DNA of 64,000 nt from NCBI GenBank assembly GCA_946403085.1, contig CAMIYM010000005.1:124001-188000 (forward strand). Reading direction: 5' to 3'. Below, piece by piece: positions 18,748 to 27,187 of the stretch. The stretch comes from an uncultured Clostridia bacterium. GTDB taxonomy: Bacteria > Bacillota > Clostridia > Saccharofermentanales > Saccharofermentanaceae. The notes beneath the pieces are model-generated. The model was not told the DNA's origin. It was given only the letters and a program-made list of their open reading frames with translations, and did not search any database. How positions within the stretch are numbered: position 1 is the stretch's first letter; every line of letters starts with the position of its first letter. The position numbers and the translations under genes were made by a program.

Positions 18748-20196
18748 ATGCCTAAAGGTCCACAACTTAACGATATAGCAAAGAATTTTACTACTAGAGA
18801 CAGCTTAGGCATCGAAAGTGTTGCCGCATCTATTTCTGGAGAAATATGCCCAATTGTCAACACGGTTACTCCTAGAGCCTTCTATTGGCCTTTCATGGTT
18901 TGGATTTATTACGACTTCTATAAGTATTCTGGTATTGAAGAACATACTGTTAAAGCGTTTGATGCTTATTTAAAGAGACAAGACTATTTCTTTGTTCTTG
19001 CTACACTATTAACTCCAGGATCTGATCGAACCAATCTTGTTGGTGTTATGCAGACACAAAACGATATTTATTGCAATAGCACCGGCAAATATCCATTTAA
19101 TCCAAAATACTTCAAAACCAGATATGGTGGAATGCAGTACTATAACGCTGGTTGCTTATCTATGCGATTCATTATAGATCAAGATCCGGAAACAGGAACC
19201 TATTACGATTTTCCTAAGCTTACAAAAGACGGAGAAAAAATGGCTCTTGCCTTTGAAAAGGTCATTAAAGGTACTCAATATTACAAGAAATACCGTTTAT
19301 TTGACGTTGAAGTACCAGAATCTGTGCTTAAAGAATACGGCAGGGTAATTAATCTCGGGTTGGTGGGATTTGATGAGTGCAAGGAAATACTCAAAGAAAA
19401 ACTATTTGAATCTAAGCGTAATTTCAAGCTGGCAGATTCAGCTGCATATATTGAATTCTTAAACAATAAGTATGGAATAAGTGAATTTACCAGAACTAAT
19501 TGTCGAAGAATGTTATTTGACTATCAGATCCCAGCCGGAAAAGAGATTAAAATCAACACTAATTTAGAGACTATCTCTAATGAATGGGAGATTGTTATCG
19601 GACGACAATACTTCACAGCCGGACTCGAAATGATATGGAAATTCATGCTCGAACAACTCGATGAGCCACTTACAAAGACGCAATGGCTTTCACGAGTAAT
19701 AAAGAAATCAAAGCTCGAAGTTGATATTGATCAGCCATTATTAACACTTATCTCCAAAGCAAAATACAACTTTGACACCAGAGAAGATATGATAGCTGAT
19801 GGTAGAAATGGTGAATGCGATAGAGCAGTCATTAATGGCTTGAGAATCATTCTCTCAATGTATAACCATTTCCACGACCGCGAAGATTTAGGGGATGATC
19901 GCTTCTTTTTCGATTATGGTTTTGATAGTAACTCCATCCCCTTCTCTGATTTTTTTGACGGTGTTAACAAACATATGAATGATTCAATTAAATCGTTCCT
20001 TGTGTTTGTAATGGATAACTGGCTTATTCAACAACACTATATGACGGCATTTGAAAAAATGCTTCAAGACAGAGATGGTTTTTACTATGAAATCGTTGAT
20101 GGCAAATATATCAAGCGAGAGGAATTCTCCATTGATTTTCAAGGTATAAGACTGATACAGCTCTCACAGGTAATGAAGGATCTAGAGGTTATATAA
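18748..20196 (+). CDS. DUF6361-like protein, first gene of a two-gene module with a PLD nuclease
   Basis: A 482-aa protein with no catalytic motif I can name. Its N-terminus (TRDSLGIESVAASISGE, then PIVNTVTPRAFYWPFMVWIYYDFY) resembles the start of DUF6361 proteins, which carry TRDELG...T..RARYFLF.PWIY. The match is from memory and only partial. The rest is soluble and mostly helical, ending in GIRLIQLSQVMKDLEVI. The start is ATG 18748 after GGGGA; a longer frame would need an unsupported TTG. The PLD gene starts 9 bp downstream, so the two are surely cotranscribed. It may act as sensor or adaptor for the nuclease. Confidence 0.65.
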   Translation: MPKGPQLNDIAKNFTTRDSLGIESVAASISGEICPIVNTVTPRAFYWPFMVWIYYDFYKYSGIEEHTVKAFDAYLKRQDYFFVLATLLTPGSDRTNLVGVMQTQNDIYCNSTGKYPFNPKYFKTRYGGMQYYNAGCLSMRFIIDQDPETGTYYDFPKLTKDGEKMALAFEKVIKGTQYYKKYRLFDVEVPESVLKEYGRVINLGLVGFDECKEILKEKLFESKRNFKLADSAAYIEFLNNKYGISEFTRTNCRRMLFDYQIPAGKEIKINTNLETISNEWEIVIGRQYFTAGLEMIWKFMLEQLDEPLTKTQWLSRVIKKSKLEVDIDQPLLTLISKAKYNFDTREDMIADGRNGECDRAVINGLRIILSMYNHFHDREDLGDDRFFFDYGFDSNSIPFSDFFDGVNKHMNDSIKSFLVFVMDNWLIQQHYMTAFEKMLQDRDGFYYEIVDGKYIKREEFSIDFQGIRLIQLSQVMKDLEVI

Positions 20197-20205
20197 AACA
20201 ATAAT

Positions 20206-22758
20206 ATGGCAAAAGAAAAGAAATATAAACTAATAGACGAAGTTGCGCATTGCTCTGGATATGACATTGCGTTAATGACGACTTTTAATTTTGATATTAA
20301 ATTCTTTGAACGTGCAATTCTGAATCCTTTATACGCCAGAGGACTAAAAAAGATATCTATATTTGTAGATGCAAAGGAATTAGCCGAGTCAATTAAAAAC
20401 ATAGATAATTGCCATCTTGGACGCAAATATATGGTGAACCCGATTGAGATGAATGGTTCCTTTCATCCTAAGTTGGTGCTGCTATTGGGTGACAAAAAAG
20501 CACGTCTTATTGTAGGAAGTGCTAATTTAACAGCCTCTGGATATACAACTAACAATGAAATATTTAATTTCTTTGACTACAGTGCAAGGAATCCAGAAAA
20601 TTTGGATATTATCAATGCTGCTCTTACTTTCTTCGTTGATATATATAACATGTCTTATAAGCAGGACAGTGCAATTATCCGTGAAGTGTTAGGTTTAAAG
20701 TACTACAAGAAGCCAGAACAAACTAATGATAACCCGCTAATATACAATACAAAAACATCTATCCTAGATCAGGTTGCTGAACGTATTACTCAAAAAGTAA
20801 ACGAGATAAATATAATCGTTCCATATTATGATTCATCGCTATCCGCTCTAAAAGCCCTTAAGCATGCTTTTCCAGGCGCGAAGACAAATCTTTATCTCTT
20901 CAAGTATCTTAATACTTTTCCGACAGATGTTGATGCCAACGAAAACATTGCAGATAAAATAGAGGTATTCGAAAGGTTTCACAGTAATACAACTTATAGT
21001 TCAACCAATTTCTATCACGGAAAGGTATTTCTATTCAGATGTAAGAATAAAGATTACATATTGTATGGAAGTGCTAATTGTACACAAAGCGCCTTAATCA
21101 AAACAAAAACTGAAAATGGGAATGTCGAATGTGACTGCTTTGAAAGCGGTTCAATAGGTGAATTTGATTATTTCATCGATAATCTCTATATAAGTGATGA
21201 TGAAGAATACACTAGCAAGCCTTTAACATATGAATCTGTTCCAAAATGTAACTATTCGTTTAAATATGGTAAATACGAGAATGGTATGCAACTTCATTTT
21301 GGCTTCAAAAAGAAGCACAATGATATCTCTGTCCAAGTGTTGAATAATGAATTGGAGGCCAATTATACTGATACTGAGTTTATTGTCAGTATACCTTCAG
21401 AAACAGCACAATTATTAACAACGGTTTTCGATATAACTCTCACATATGGGAAGAATAGTGAAACCATAAGATGCTGGGTATATGTCCCTTCAGAACTTGA
21501 TAATAATCGTTATTCCATAATAATTTCTAATACCCTTGAAGACGTTGACATTGATTCCTGCGGAGACAAGTTCGCCGAAGATTATACAAAACTAATTGAA
21601 GCCATGAATTCATGTGCGGCAGATTTCGAGGAAAACTCGAAAATGATTGCTATGCGGAATATCCTTCAACAGGAGATTGAGGGAGAAGATGTAACAATAT
21701 CCGAAGAAGGTGAAGACTTTATAGTTGAAGATACCATATCAGATGAGGCAAGATTCGAATATAGACGATTTGATGCTATTGATCGGTTTAGGCATCAGTT
21801 CATCAAGCGCTTTTTATTTGGACAATCGTCTGTATTCTTTTCGCATCGAATTAAAGATACTATAAAAACGAATGATTTGGATAATGACGCTGAAAATGAG
21901 AACAAAAAACCAAGAAAAGCCACTACTGCAGAAAAAAGATTTGAAAGATTCGTTAAGAGAAGAGTAAAGGAAATCTTCAATCCGGCATATATAAGCATTA
22001 TCCGTGTTGATCACTATATCGGTATAATGGAAGTTATATTTGAGATATTCAGAAAATACAACAATGACGATCCAGTAGAAGATATTTTTGATACTAAATA
22101 TGTTATAGAAACTCGTATCAAATTCTATGAGCATTTGCTTTCAAAAGATTTGAAAAATACTAAAGATCTTCCAAATCTCGAAGAAATTGTTCTAACTAAT
22201 TGCTTTGCCGCAATCATCGAAAATAGAGCTATTGATGATACTGAAGAAACGGAAAGTATTAATCGTGCTTTTTTATCACTGATTGAGAAGAAATATCATT
22301 TAAGAGATGATTATAAGGAATACATTGTCAAAGCCATCGAACGCAACGATTCAGCTGTAGTCAAAAAGGGATATGATATCTCTTGCGATTACATTGATAT
22401 GCTCTATGGATATAAGAGTAACAACCAGCTTTTTGACTTTATATCGAAAATCTATAATGGCGCTCAGGTAGAAATAAACGGCAAAATGCTCAAAGTCGTT
22501 GTAACTGTTCCGGATATTAATATCCATGGTGTCCCAAATAAAGATGTGCTTGCTGAGATCAACAAGTATTCAGATAAGTATGGAACGATAAGCACCGTAT
22601 ATATAGATATTGCAAACGGAGCAGATATAAGAATGTATAAAAACATTAGGACTCATATAAAACACACAATACGAATGGAATCACACCAGTGGACATATGA
22701 GGCTGATTACAAAAACGGTATAAAAGATAAAGCAAAACCCAGATATTATGACTTCTAA
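20206..22758 (+). CDS. Phospholipase D-superfamily protein (predicted nuclease) with long C-terminal region
   Basis: An 850-aa protein with two PLD half-sites, giving one composite active site. The first is H87-P-K89 with GSANLTASGY at 104-113; the second is H271-G-K273 with GSANCTQSAL at 288-297. H-to-GS spacing is 17 in both, as in PLD nucleases, but the canonical HKD Asp is displaced in the first. Residues 310-850 are unassigned; 430-560 is acidic. No helicase or membrane segment is present. The PLD fold here suggests DNA or RNA cleavage rather than lipid hydrolysis. No clear ribosome site precedes the ATG, so translation is probably coupled to the upstream gene. Confidence 0.75.
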   Translation: MAKEKKYKLIDEVAHCSGYDIALMTTFNFDIKFFERAILNPLYARGLKKISIFVDAKELAESIKNIDNCHLGRKYMVNPIEMNGSFHPKLVLLLGDKKARLIVGSANLTASGYTTNNEIFNFFDYSARNPENLDIINAALTFFVDIYNMSYKQDSAIIREVLGLKYYKKPEQTNDNPLIYNTKTSILDQVAERITQKVNEINIIVPYYDSSLSALKALKHAFPGAKTNLYLFKYLNTFPTDVDANENIADKIEVFERFHSNTTYSSTNFYHGKVFLFRCKNKDYILYGSANCTQSALIKTKTENGNVECDCFESGSIGEFDYFIDNLYISDDEEYTSKPLTYESVPKCNYSFKYGKYENGMQLHFGFKKKHNDISVQVLNNELEANYTDTEFIVSIPSETAQLLTTVFDITLTYGKNSETIRCWVYVPSELDNNRYSIIISNTLEDVDIDSCGDKFAEDYTKLIEAMNSCAADFEENSKMIAMRNILQQEIEGEDVTISEEGEDFIVEDTISDEARFEYRRFDAIDRFRHQFIKRFLFGQSSVFFSHRIKDTIKTNDLDNDAENENKKPRKATTAEKRFERFVKRRVKEIFNPAYISIIRVDHYIGIMEVIFEIFRKYNNDDPVEDIFDTKYVIETRIKFYEHLLSKDLKNTKDLPNLEEIVLTNCFAAIIENRAIDDTEETESINRAFLSLIEKKYHLRDDYKEYIVKAIERNDSAVVKKGYDISCDYIDMLYGYKSNNQLFDFISKIYNGAQVEINGKMLKVVVTVPDINIHGVPNKDVLAEINKYSDKYGTISTVYIDIANGADIRMYKNIRTHIKHTIRMESHQWTYEADYKNGIKDKAKPRYYDF

Positions 22759-22881
22759 TAACCGGACACTCCGTCATATTGCAATGTGTTGGTTGTTGTT
22801 TTATATCTTCATCCGTCTATCATCTAGTAAAGAAAGATAGCGTCTATTTTTGATTATCAAAAAATCTCTAATTACTGACAC

Positions 22882-23856
22882 TCATCCTTCAAATACAACC
22901 CCATCATCGCTCTGATATTCCGGATAATCCTGTCTTTCTCCAGGCGTATCACCGTATGTTAATGGACCATCAGCATTAGGTCCAGGTCTGTTGGGTCCTG
23001 CTGTGTAAGGACCATCTACAACTACATCTCCTCCTTGAGCATCGTACTGGTTAGGAAGAGCATCAGAATCCTTTGCACGCTCAGGATAGAGTTCACTCTT
23101 GAAATTGTGGTGGTCGTCTGCGATCTCTGCATCTGTGCACATGAAGTAGAGACCCGGATGATCCTTGAATACTGTGGCATCGCAGTGATACCACTTGCCG
23201 CCTAACTGTACCAAATTCCAGTAGTGAGCACTCTTTACTATAGGATATCTTTCAACCATAAGGTTAGGGATACCGGCGCAGTCAAGGAGCATCTTGGCGC
23301 AGGCAAATGAAACATAGCAGTCACCGCTCTTCCTTGTTAATCCTCTGAATGCCGCTTCCTCAAAGGTCTGGGATTCAGATACAGGCTGATAGTAAACATT
23401 GGAATGTACCCAGTTAAAGATCTCCCATGCTGTATCTATGTCATTATCCCGTTTGAGATTCGCAACTAAACTGTTAGCAATCTCATATGCAGGAGATGTT
23501 TTGCTGTAAGAAGCCTTTTCAGCTGTCCTCTTATATGCCTCTTCGTAGAGCTTTTCAGGCTTTGCAGCTGCATTATTAGTAAATCCGGCTGAAAAATTAC
23601 CCTCGTTGATTATGGTAGCGCAGGATTCAATAACATTATCCTTGATCAGGTATGCAACTATACCGATAGCCAGAATGCCTAATATGCTAAGGAATACCTT
23701 TCCTACAGAACTTTTCTTCTTTTCTTTGTATTTGGTAACCTTCCTGGCACCTCTGTGTCTGACAGGAATATCGCTGCTTACTGAAGAAAAATCCGTATAA
23801 GTAAAATCTGTATAACTGCTGTTATTATCAGTTATATACCAACTATTTGTACCCAT
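22882..23856 (-). CDS. Membrane-anchored transglutaminase-like protein
   Basis: A cytosolic N-tail rich in Ser, Thr and basic residues is followed by one membrane helix (VFLSILGILAIGIVAYLI). The outer domain is transglutaminase-like, with the triad visible as Cys in SGDCYVSFA, His in SAHYWN and Asp in YHCDAT. Such domains act as peptidases or cross-link proteins at the cell surface. The C-tail is rich in Gly, Pro and Asp (GPNRPGPNADGP). I chose the ATG at 23856, with GGGGA 9 bases upstream; the frame extends 17 codons further without a ribosome site. It lies 92 bp after the TIR-like gene on the same strand, so cotranscription is possible. Confidence 0.8.
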   Translation of the reverse strand: MGTNSWYITDNNSSYTDFTYTDFSSVSSDIPVRHRGARKVTKYKEKKKSSVGKVFLSILGILAIGIVAYLIKDNVIESCATIINEGNFSAGFTNNAAAKPEKLYEEAYKRTAEKASYSKTSPAYEIANSLVANLKRDNDIDTAWEIFNWVHSNVYYQPVSESQTFEEAAFRGLTRKSGDCYVSFACAKMLLDCAGIPNLMVERYPIVKSAHYWNLVQLGGKWYHCDATVFKDHPGLYFMCTDAEIADDHHNFKSELYPERAKDSDALPNQYDAQGGDVVVDGPYTAGPNRPGPNADGPLTYGDTPGERQDYPEYQSDDGVVFEG

Positions 23857-23999
23857 TATCGTTTTCCCCATTAACGTTTTTGTTTGCCGGAATGCAAGAT
23901 CTGCCATCCGGCTACGTTTATAGGGTAAACTTAGGATTTTTCAAATTATCTTCGTTTCAGCATCAAAACGGCAACAGAAATGAGAGAAAAGTGGGGGCA

Positions 24000-24908
24000 T
24001 CACATCATAAACAGCTTAGCAATAAGTACTACCGCAGCAGACAGATCAGCAAGTAAATAGCATAAGATAAAGACTAACGGGAGTTTTCTCTCATTTTCAG
24101 TAAAGGATACATATCGTTCTTTGCTATACCGGTTCTTCATGGCTTTCCACTCGGCATCGTAGGATAAAGCTGCAAGATGCTTTTCCATCATGCTAAGGAC
24201 TTTCATCTTGCCGCGGTTATTCAGGTAATAAGACTGCATCGTTCTCTGCCAGGAAACGTTCAGAAGAACGCCTGGAATGGATAATGCTAAAACGATTGCC
24301 AATTTGGGGATTATGTTGCTACTTTCGCTTAACGCGAAAGTTGTTGCAGCTATAGTAATCAAAGCAGTGTTTGCACTGATATAGAAGCTGTTCATATTCT
24401 GTCTTCGTTCGACCAAGGATTCTGCGCTGCTGGAGAATATCTTATACTGTTCCAACAGAACATTCACATCGTAATCATCATTAGTTAGCTTGATATATGA
24501 ATCGTCATTAAAACTCTTGATTGTTGAGAAAATAACCTCTTTATCCGTAACAACATCAGCTAAACAGATTTTTTCTTTCAGATTCTTATCAAAAACATAC
24601 AGGCTCTCGTTGATCTCCACATCATCTGAAAGCTTAAGACATAAGATATATTTGTTGTGAGCAAGTGATTGCTTGATCTCCCATTCAACATTAGAATTCT
24701 TGGCTGAATGCTCACTTACGACATAGACTACCATATCGGCAAGCTTGATCATTCGAACTGCATCACGATGCCATGAATGCTTCAAATGTGGTCCTTCCGG
24801 TTTCTTTATCTTAAGGATCGTCTTTTTGCCGAATCTATCGGTTATTTCTTTGCGCAGCTTTTCAACTTCAGGTCTGCATTCACTATCATAAATTGTAAGT
24901 ACTTTCAT
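24000..24908 (-). CDS. TIR-like domain fused to a C-terminal membrane module
   Basis: A 302-aa protein. Residues 1-130 have a TIR/ThsB-like Rossmann pattern: MKVLTIYDSE, a LADMVVYVVSEHS strand at 57-68, and NSNVEWEIKQS at 71-81 with E75 or E77 as possible catalytic Glu, then YILCLKL. Hydrophobic segments follow near 178-193, 202-218 and 276-299. The stretch WQRTMQSYYLNNRGKMKVL...AEWK recalls SLATT-like two-helix pore modules of immune effectors. TIR enzymes use NAD; here the signal may act on the protein's own membrane part. An abortive-infection role is inference, and no partner gene (ThsA, cyclase) is adjacent. Confidence 0.65.
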   Translation of the reverse strand: MKVLTIYDSECRPEVEKLRKEITDRFGKKTILKIKKPEGPHLKHSWHRDAVRMIKLADMVVYVVSEHSAKNSNVEWEIKQSLAHNKYILCLKLSDDVEINESLYVFDKNLKEKICLADVVTDKEVIFSTIKSFNDDSYIKLTNDDYDVNVLLEQYKIFSSSAESLVERRQNMNSFYISANTALITIAATTFALSESSNIIPKLAIVLALSIPGVLLNVSWQRTMQSYYLNNRGKMKVLSMMEKHLAALSYDAEWKAMKNRYSKERYVSFTENERKLPLVFILCYLLADLSAAVVLIAKLFMM

Positions 24909-25001
24909 AGTATTTCAGACAATCCTTTCTGGTAACTCTTCCTCAGATATCTTAAATAATATCACTGATAAGACCTTGGAGCGCACCAAAGGAGAAATAC
25001 A

Positions 25002-25034
25002 AATCCCCCGAGATCTGTAAGACCTCAAGGGATT
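25002..25034 (-). terminator. Weak terminator after the XRE regulator gene
   Basis: Imperfect hairpin with AATCCC/GGGATT outer arms and GAG/CTC inner arms, followed on the minus strand by TTGTATTTC. It lies 27 bases after the stop codon. Confidence 0.5.
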
Positions 25035-25060
25035 GTTAAATCTATGTTAGAGCCAGCTTC

Positions 25061-25507
25061 TCACTTCTTCCAATGCTTCAGCTGGGACAGCCATCCGTCG
25101 TACTGGAGACGGCGGTCAGAGTCGTCCATGTTTTCGGGATTGGGCATATGCTCGATCAGAAAGTCGAGGAGGTCTTCTTTTGAGGAATACATGAACTTGC
25201 CGTCTGTGTAGCACCACTTGCAGTAATCTTCATTAAAGAAACCGTCCGGTTCCCTGCTGATGTTCAGGTCTTCGTTAAGGGGCATTCCACAACACTGGCA
25301 GTAAAGCTGCCTGGGGCTTCCGAGCAATGTGTTAATCGATACGTTGAACTCACGGGAAAGGATCTTCAATGTCTCGTTGTTAGGCTGGGTCTCGCCTGTT
25401 TCCCAACGGCTTACAGCCTGTCTTGTTACCAGTACTCTTTCTGCAAACTGCTCCTGTGTAAGGTTATTCTCTTCACGGATCTTCTTAAGTACATCTTTTG
25501 TTTCCAT
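25061..25507 (-). CDS. XRE-family regulator with C-terminal zinc-ribbon domain
   Basis: A 148-aa protein. Residues 1-60 form a Cro/CI-type helix-turn-helix (LKKIREENNLTQEQFAERVLVTRQAVSRWETGETQPNNE pattern). Residues 68-148 form a putative zinc-ribbon domain with YCQCCGMPL and YCKWCYTDGKF, giving C-x2-C and C-x2-C metal pairs, and a DLLDFLIEHM helix. This fusion is common in Clostridia and Bacilli; its ligand is unknown to me. AGGAGC-like sequence precedes the ATG at 25507. It is single, divergent from the region that follows. Confidence 0.88.
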   Translation of the reverse strand: METKDVLKKIREENNLTQEQFAERVLVTRQAVSRWETGETQPNNETLKILSREFNVSINTLLGSPRQLYCQCCGMPLNEDLNISREPDGFFNEDYCKWCYTDGKFMYSSKEDLLDFLIEHMPNPENMDDSDRRLQYDGWLSQLKHWKK

Positions 25508-25663
25508 AATCTAGCTCCTTATTAGTTTTGATGGCTTGATTATGCAGCCTCAGGCTTTCAAAAACAAGCAACGCGTTGTTGCATCAGGTTTTCGGGCTGG
25601 AATAATACTTTCCCACATCTGCTATAATATCCCCGTTATTTCAAAAGATTGGATTAGAGATTT

Positions 25664-25754
25664 AATGATCAAGGTTTTAATGGTCTGTCACGGCAGAATA
25701 GGTGTCAGCGTAGATAAGCTTTGTAGTAGAACGATAAGCCACGATACGGTCTGA
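25664..25754 (+). pseudogene. Degenerate 5' fragment of a low-molecular-weight phosphatase gene
   Basis: The frame MIKVLMVCHGRIGVS copies the start of the intact phosphatase at 31589 (MIKVLFVCHGNICRS), but the P-loop CxxxxxCR is broken (second Cys lost) and the frame stops after 30 codons. The DNA is similar over about 40 bases only. It lies 5.9 kb before the intact gene, so it may mark a duplication or insertion event around the ATPase/TOTE block. Confidence 0.6.
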
Positions 25755-25789
25755 GATTTACTACAAATGACGCCCGATATGATTAACCG

Positions 25790-25821
25790 CGGTCCCGGAT
25801 AATATTTCCGGGACCGTTTTT
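25790..25821 (+). terminator. Strong Rho-independent terminator
   Basis: Perfect 10-bp stem CGGTCCCGGA/TCCGGGACCG (25790-25799 / 25807-25816), 7-base loop, then TTTTT. It follows the phosphatase fragment and suggests that a complete gene once ended here. Confidence 0.85.
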
Positions 25822-25913
25822 GTTGGACGAACGAGAATAATCGATCGAATCCTTAATAAACCATTGATTTAATCGCAAATAGTCTATTTAAAGATTTCAC
25901 CCGTTGAGCAATT

Positions 25914-25969
25914 ATCTTTAAATGCTATTTAAAGATTTTATTGACATCGGTAAAATCTTAAAATAGAAT
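25914..25969 (+). promoter_or_regulatory. Promoter with adjacent operator-like palindrome, AAA_14 gene 1
   Basis: TTGACA (25941-25946), a 17-bp spacer and TAGAAT (25964-25969) give a near-consensus promoter. Immediately upstream is a perfect inverted repeat ATCTTTAAAT-gct-ATTTAAAGAT (25914-25936), and another TATTTAAAGATTT copy lies at 25886-25898. The placement suits a regulator touching the -35 box. Confidence 0.78.
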
Positions 25970-26001
25970 TATCTTGAACTAATAGCATCGGAGGTATCCA
26001 C

Positions 26002-27183
26002 ATGGTAATAAGAGAACACTATCTAAAGCAGATCAGACCATTTTACGATAGTGATCTGATCAAGATTATTACCGGAATAAGAAGATGTGGAAAGTCTGTT
26101 ATCCTGGAACAGGTTCAGGATGAGATAAAGGCAGCTGGTAAGTCATGCCTCTTCCTTGACTTTGATCTTAAACCGATAAGAAATCTGATTCCCGATGCTG
26201 ATTCACTTATCGACTATGTCGATAAGTATATAAATAAGGAAAAACTATATGTATTCCTTGATGAGATACAGAATGTTAAGGAATGGAATGAAGCTTGTCG
26301 TACTCTGCGCTTGAAGAATTGCTCGGTCTTTATATCGGGCAGTAATTCCAAACTATTGTCCAAAGAGTTCACCAAAGAATTATCTGGACGATATATATCA
26401 TTCCGGGTAAGACCATTCGTATATAAGGAAATTCTGGAATATGCAGAGCAGAATAATAAAGAATACAGCATATCCGATTATCTTGTCTGGGGCGGATTCC
26501 CTGCCGCACTTGCACAGGATGATGTTGCGGCAAAAAGACGCTATCTTACAGATCTGAACGATACGATCGTATATAACGACCTTGAAAACCGTTATAAGAT
26601 ACGCAAAAAGGAAGAGTTTGAAAGAATCGTAGATTATATCTTGATATCCAACGCACGTGTATTCAGCGCCAAGTCTATATCGGATTACATGAAAGGTAAA
26701 AACATATCCGTTTCTGTTCCAACCGTTATTAAGTATCTTGGATATCTTAAGGAAGCATATGTTATTGCGGACGTCGCTCTTTACTCGCCAAAGGCCAAAT
26801 CTAAGTTGAATTATTATTACAAACTTTATGATGAAGATGTATCGATGAACAGCATCAGGGTATCCGGGACAAGATATGATCTTACGCATAATCTGGAAAA
26901 CATTGTTCTTAATGAACTGCTGTTCATGGGGTATGAAGTAACTGTATATGATAATAAAGGCAGAGAGATTGATTTCAGGGCAGAAAAAGACGGCAAGACC
27001 TATCTGATCCAAGTCGCATATTCTGTGGCTGAGGATAAGGCTTATGAAAGAGAATTCTCCGCTTTTTCAAACATTGATAACACAATAAAGAAGATAATCA
27101 TAACCAATGATGATATAGATTATTCAACCAGTACGGTATATCACTATAAGCTCAAAGACTTCTTGATGAAGGATGAGTTATAA
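26002..27183 (+). CDS. AAA_14/DUF4143 ATPase, copy 1
   Basis: A 393-aa protein of the widespread ATP-binding AAA_14 plus DUF4143 family. Walker A is GIRRCGKS (25-32) and Walker B YVFLDEIQNVKEW. A sensor-like FISGSNSKLLS follows, then a winged-helix part and a C-terminal DUF4143 domain with a PD-(D/E)xK-like pattern (ENIVLNEL...REIDFRA...LIQVAYS), the usual final Lys not being obvious. The ribosome site GGAGG is 8 bases before the ATG. Function in the family is not settled. It converges with the TOTE gene, whose stop lies 4 bp away. Confidence 0.88.
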   Translation: MVIREHYLKQIRPFYDSDLIKIITGIRRCGKSVILEQVQDEIKAAGKSCLFLDFDLKPIRNLIPDADSLIDYVDKYINKEKLYVFLDEIQNVKEWNEACRTLRLKNCSVFISGSNSKLLSKEFTKELSGRYISFRVRPFVYKEILEYAEQNNKEYSISDYLVWGGFPAALAQDDVAAKRRYLTDLNDTIVYNDLENRYKIRKKEEFERIVDYILISNARVFSAKSISDYMKGKNISVSVPTVIKYLGYLKEAYVIADVALYSPKAKSKLNYYYKLYDEDVSMNSIRVSGTRYDLTHNLENIVLNELLFMGYEVTVYDNKGREIDFRAEKDGKTYLIQVAYSVAEDKAYEREFSAFSNIDNTIKKIIITNDDIDYSTSTVYHYKLKDFLMKDEL

Positions 27184-27187
27184 GTAA

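Noticed and set aside
24000..24908. Complete Thoeris system
   Set aside because: No ThsA-type NADase or SLOG/Macro effector is adjacent; only a TIR-like/membrane protein is present.
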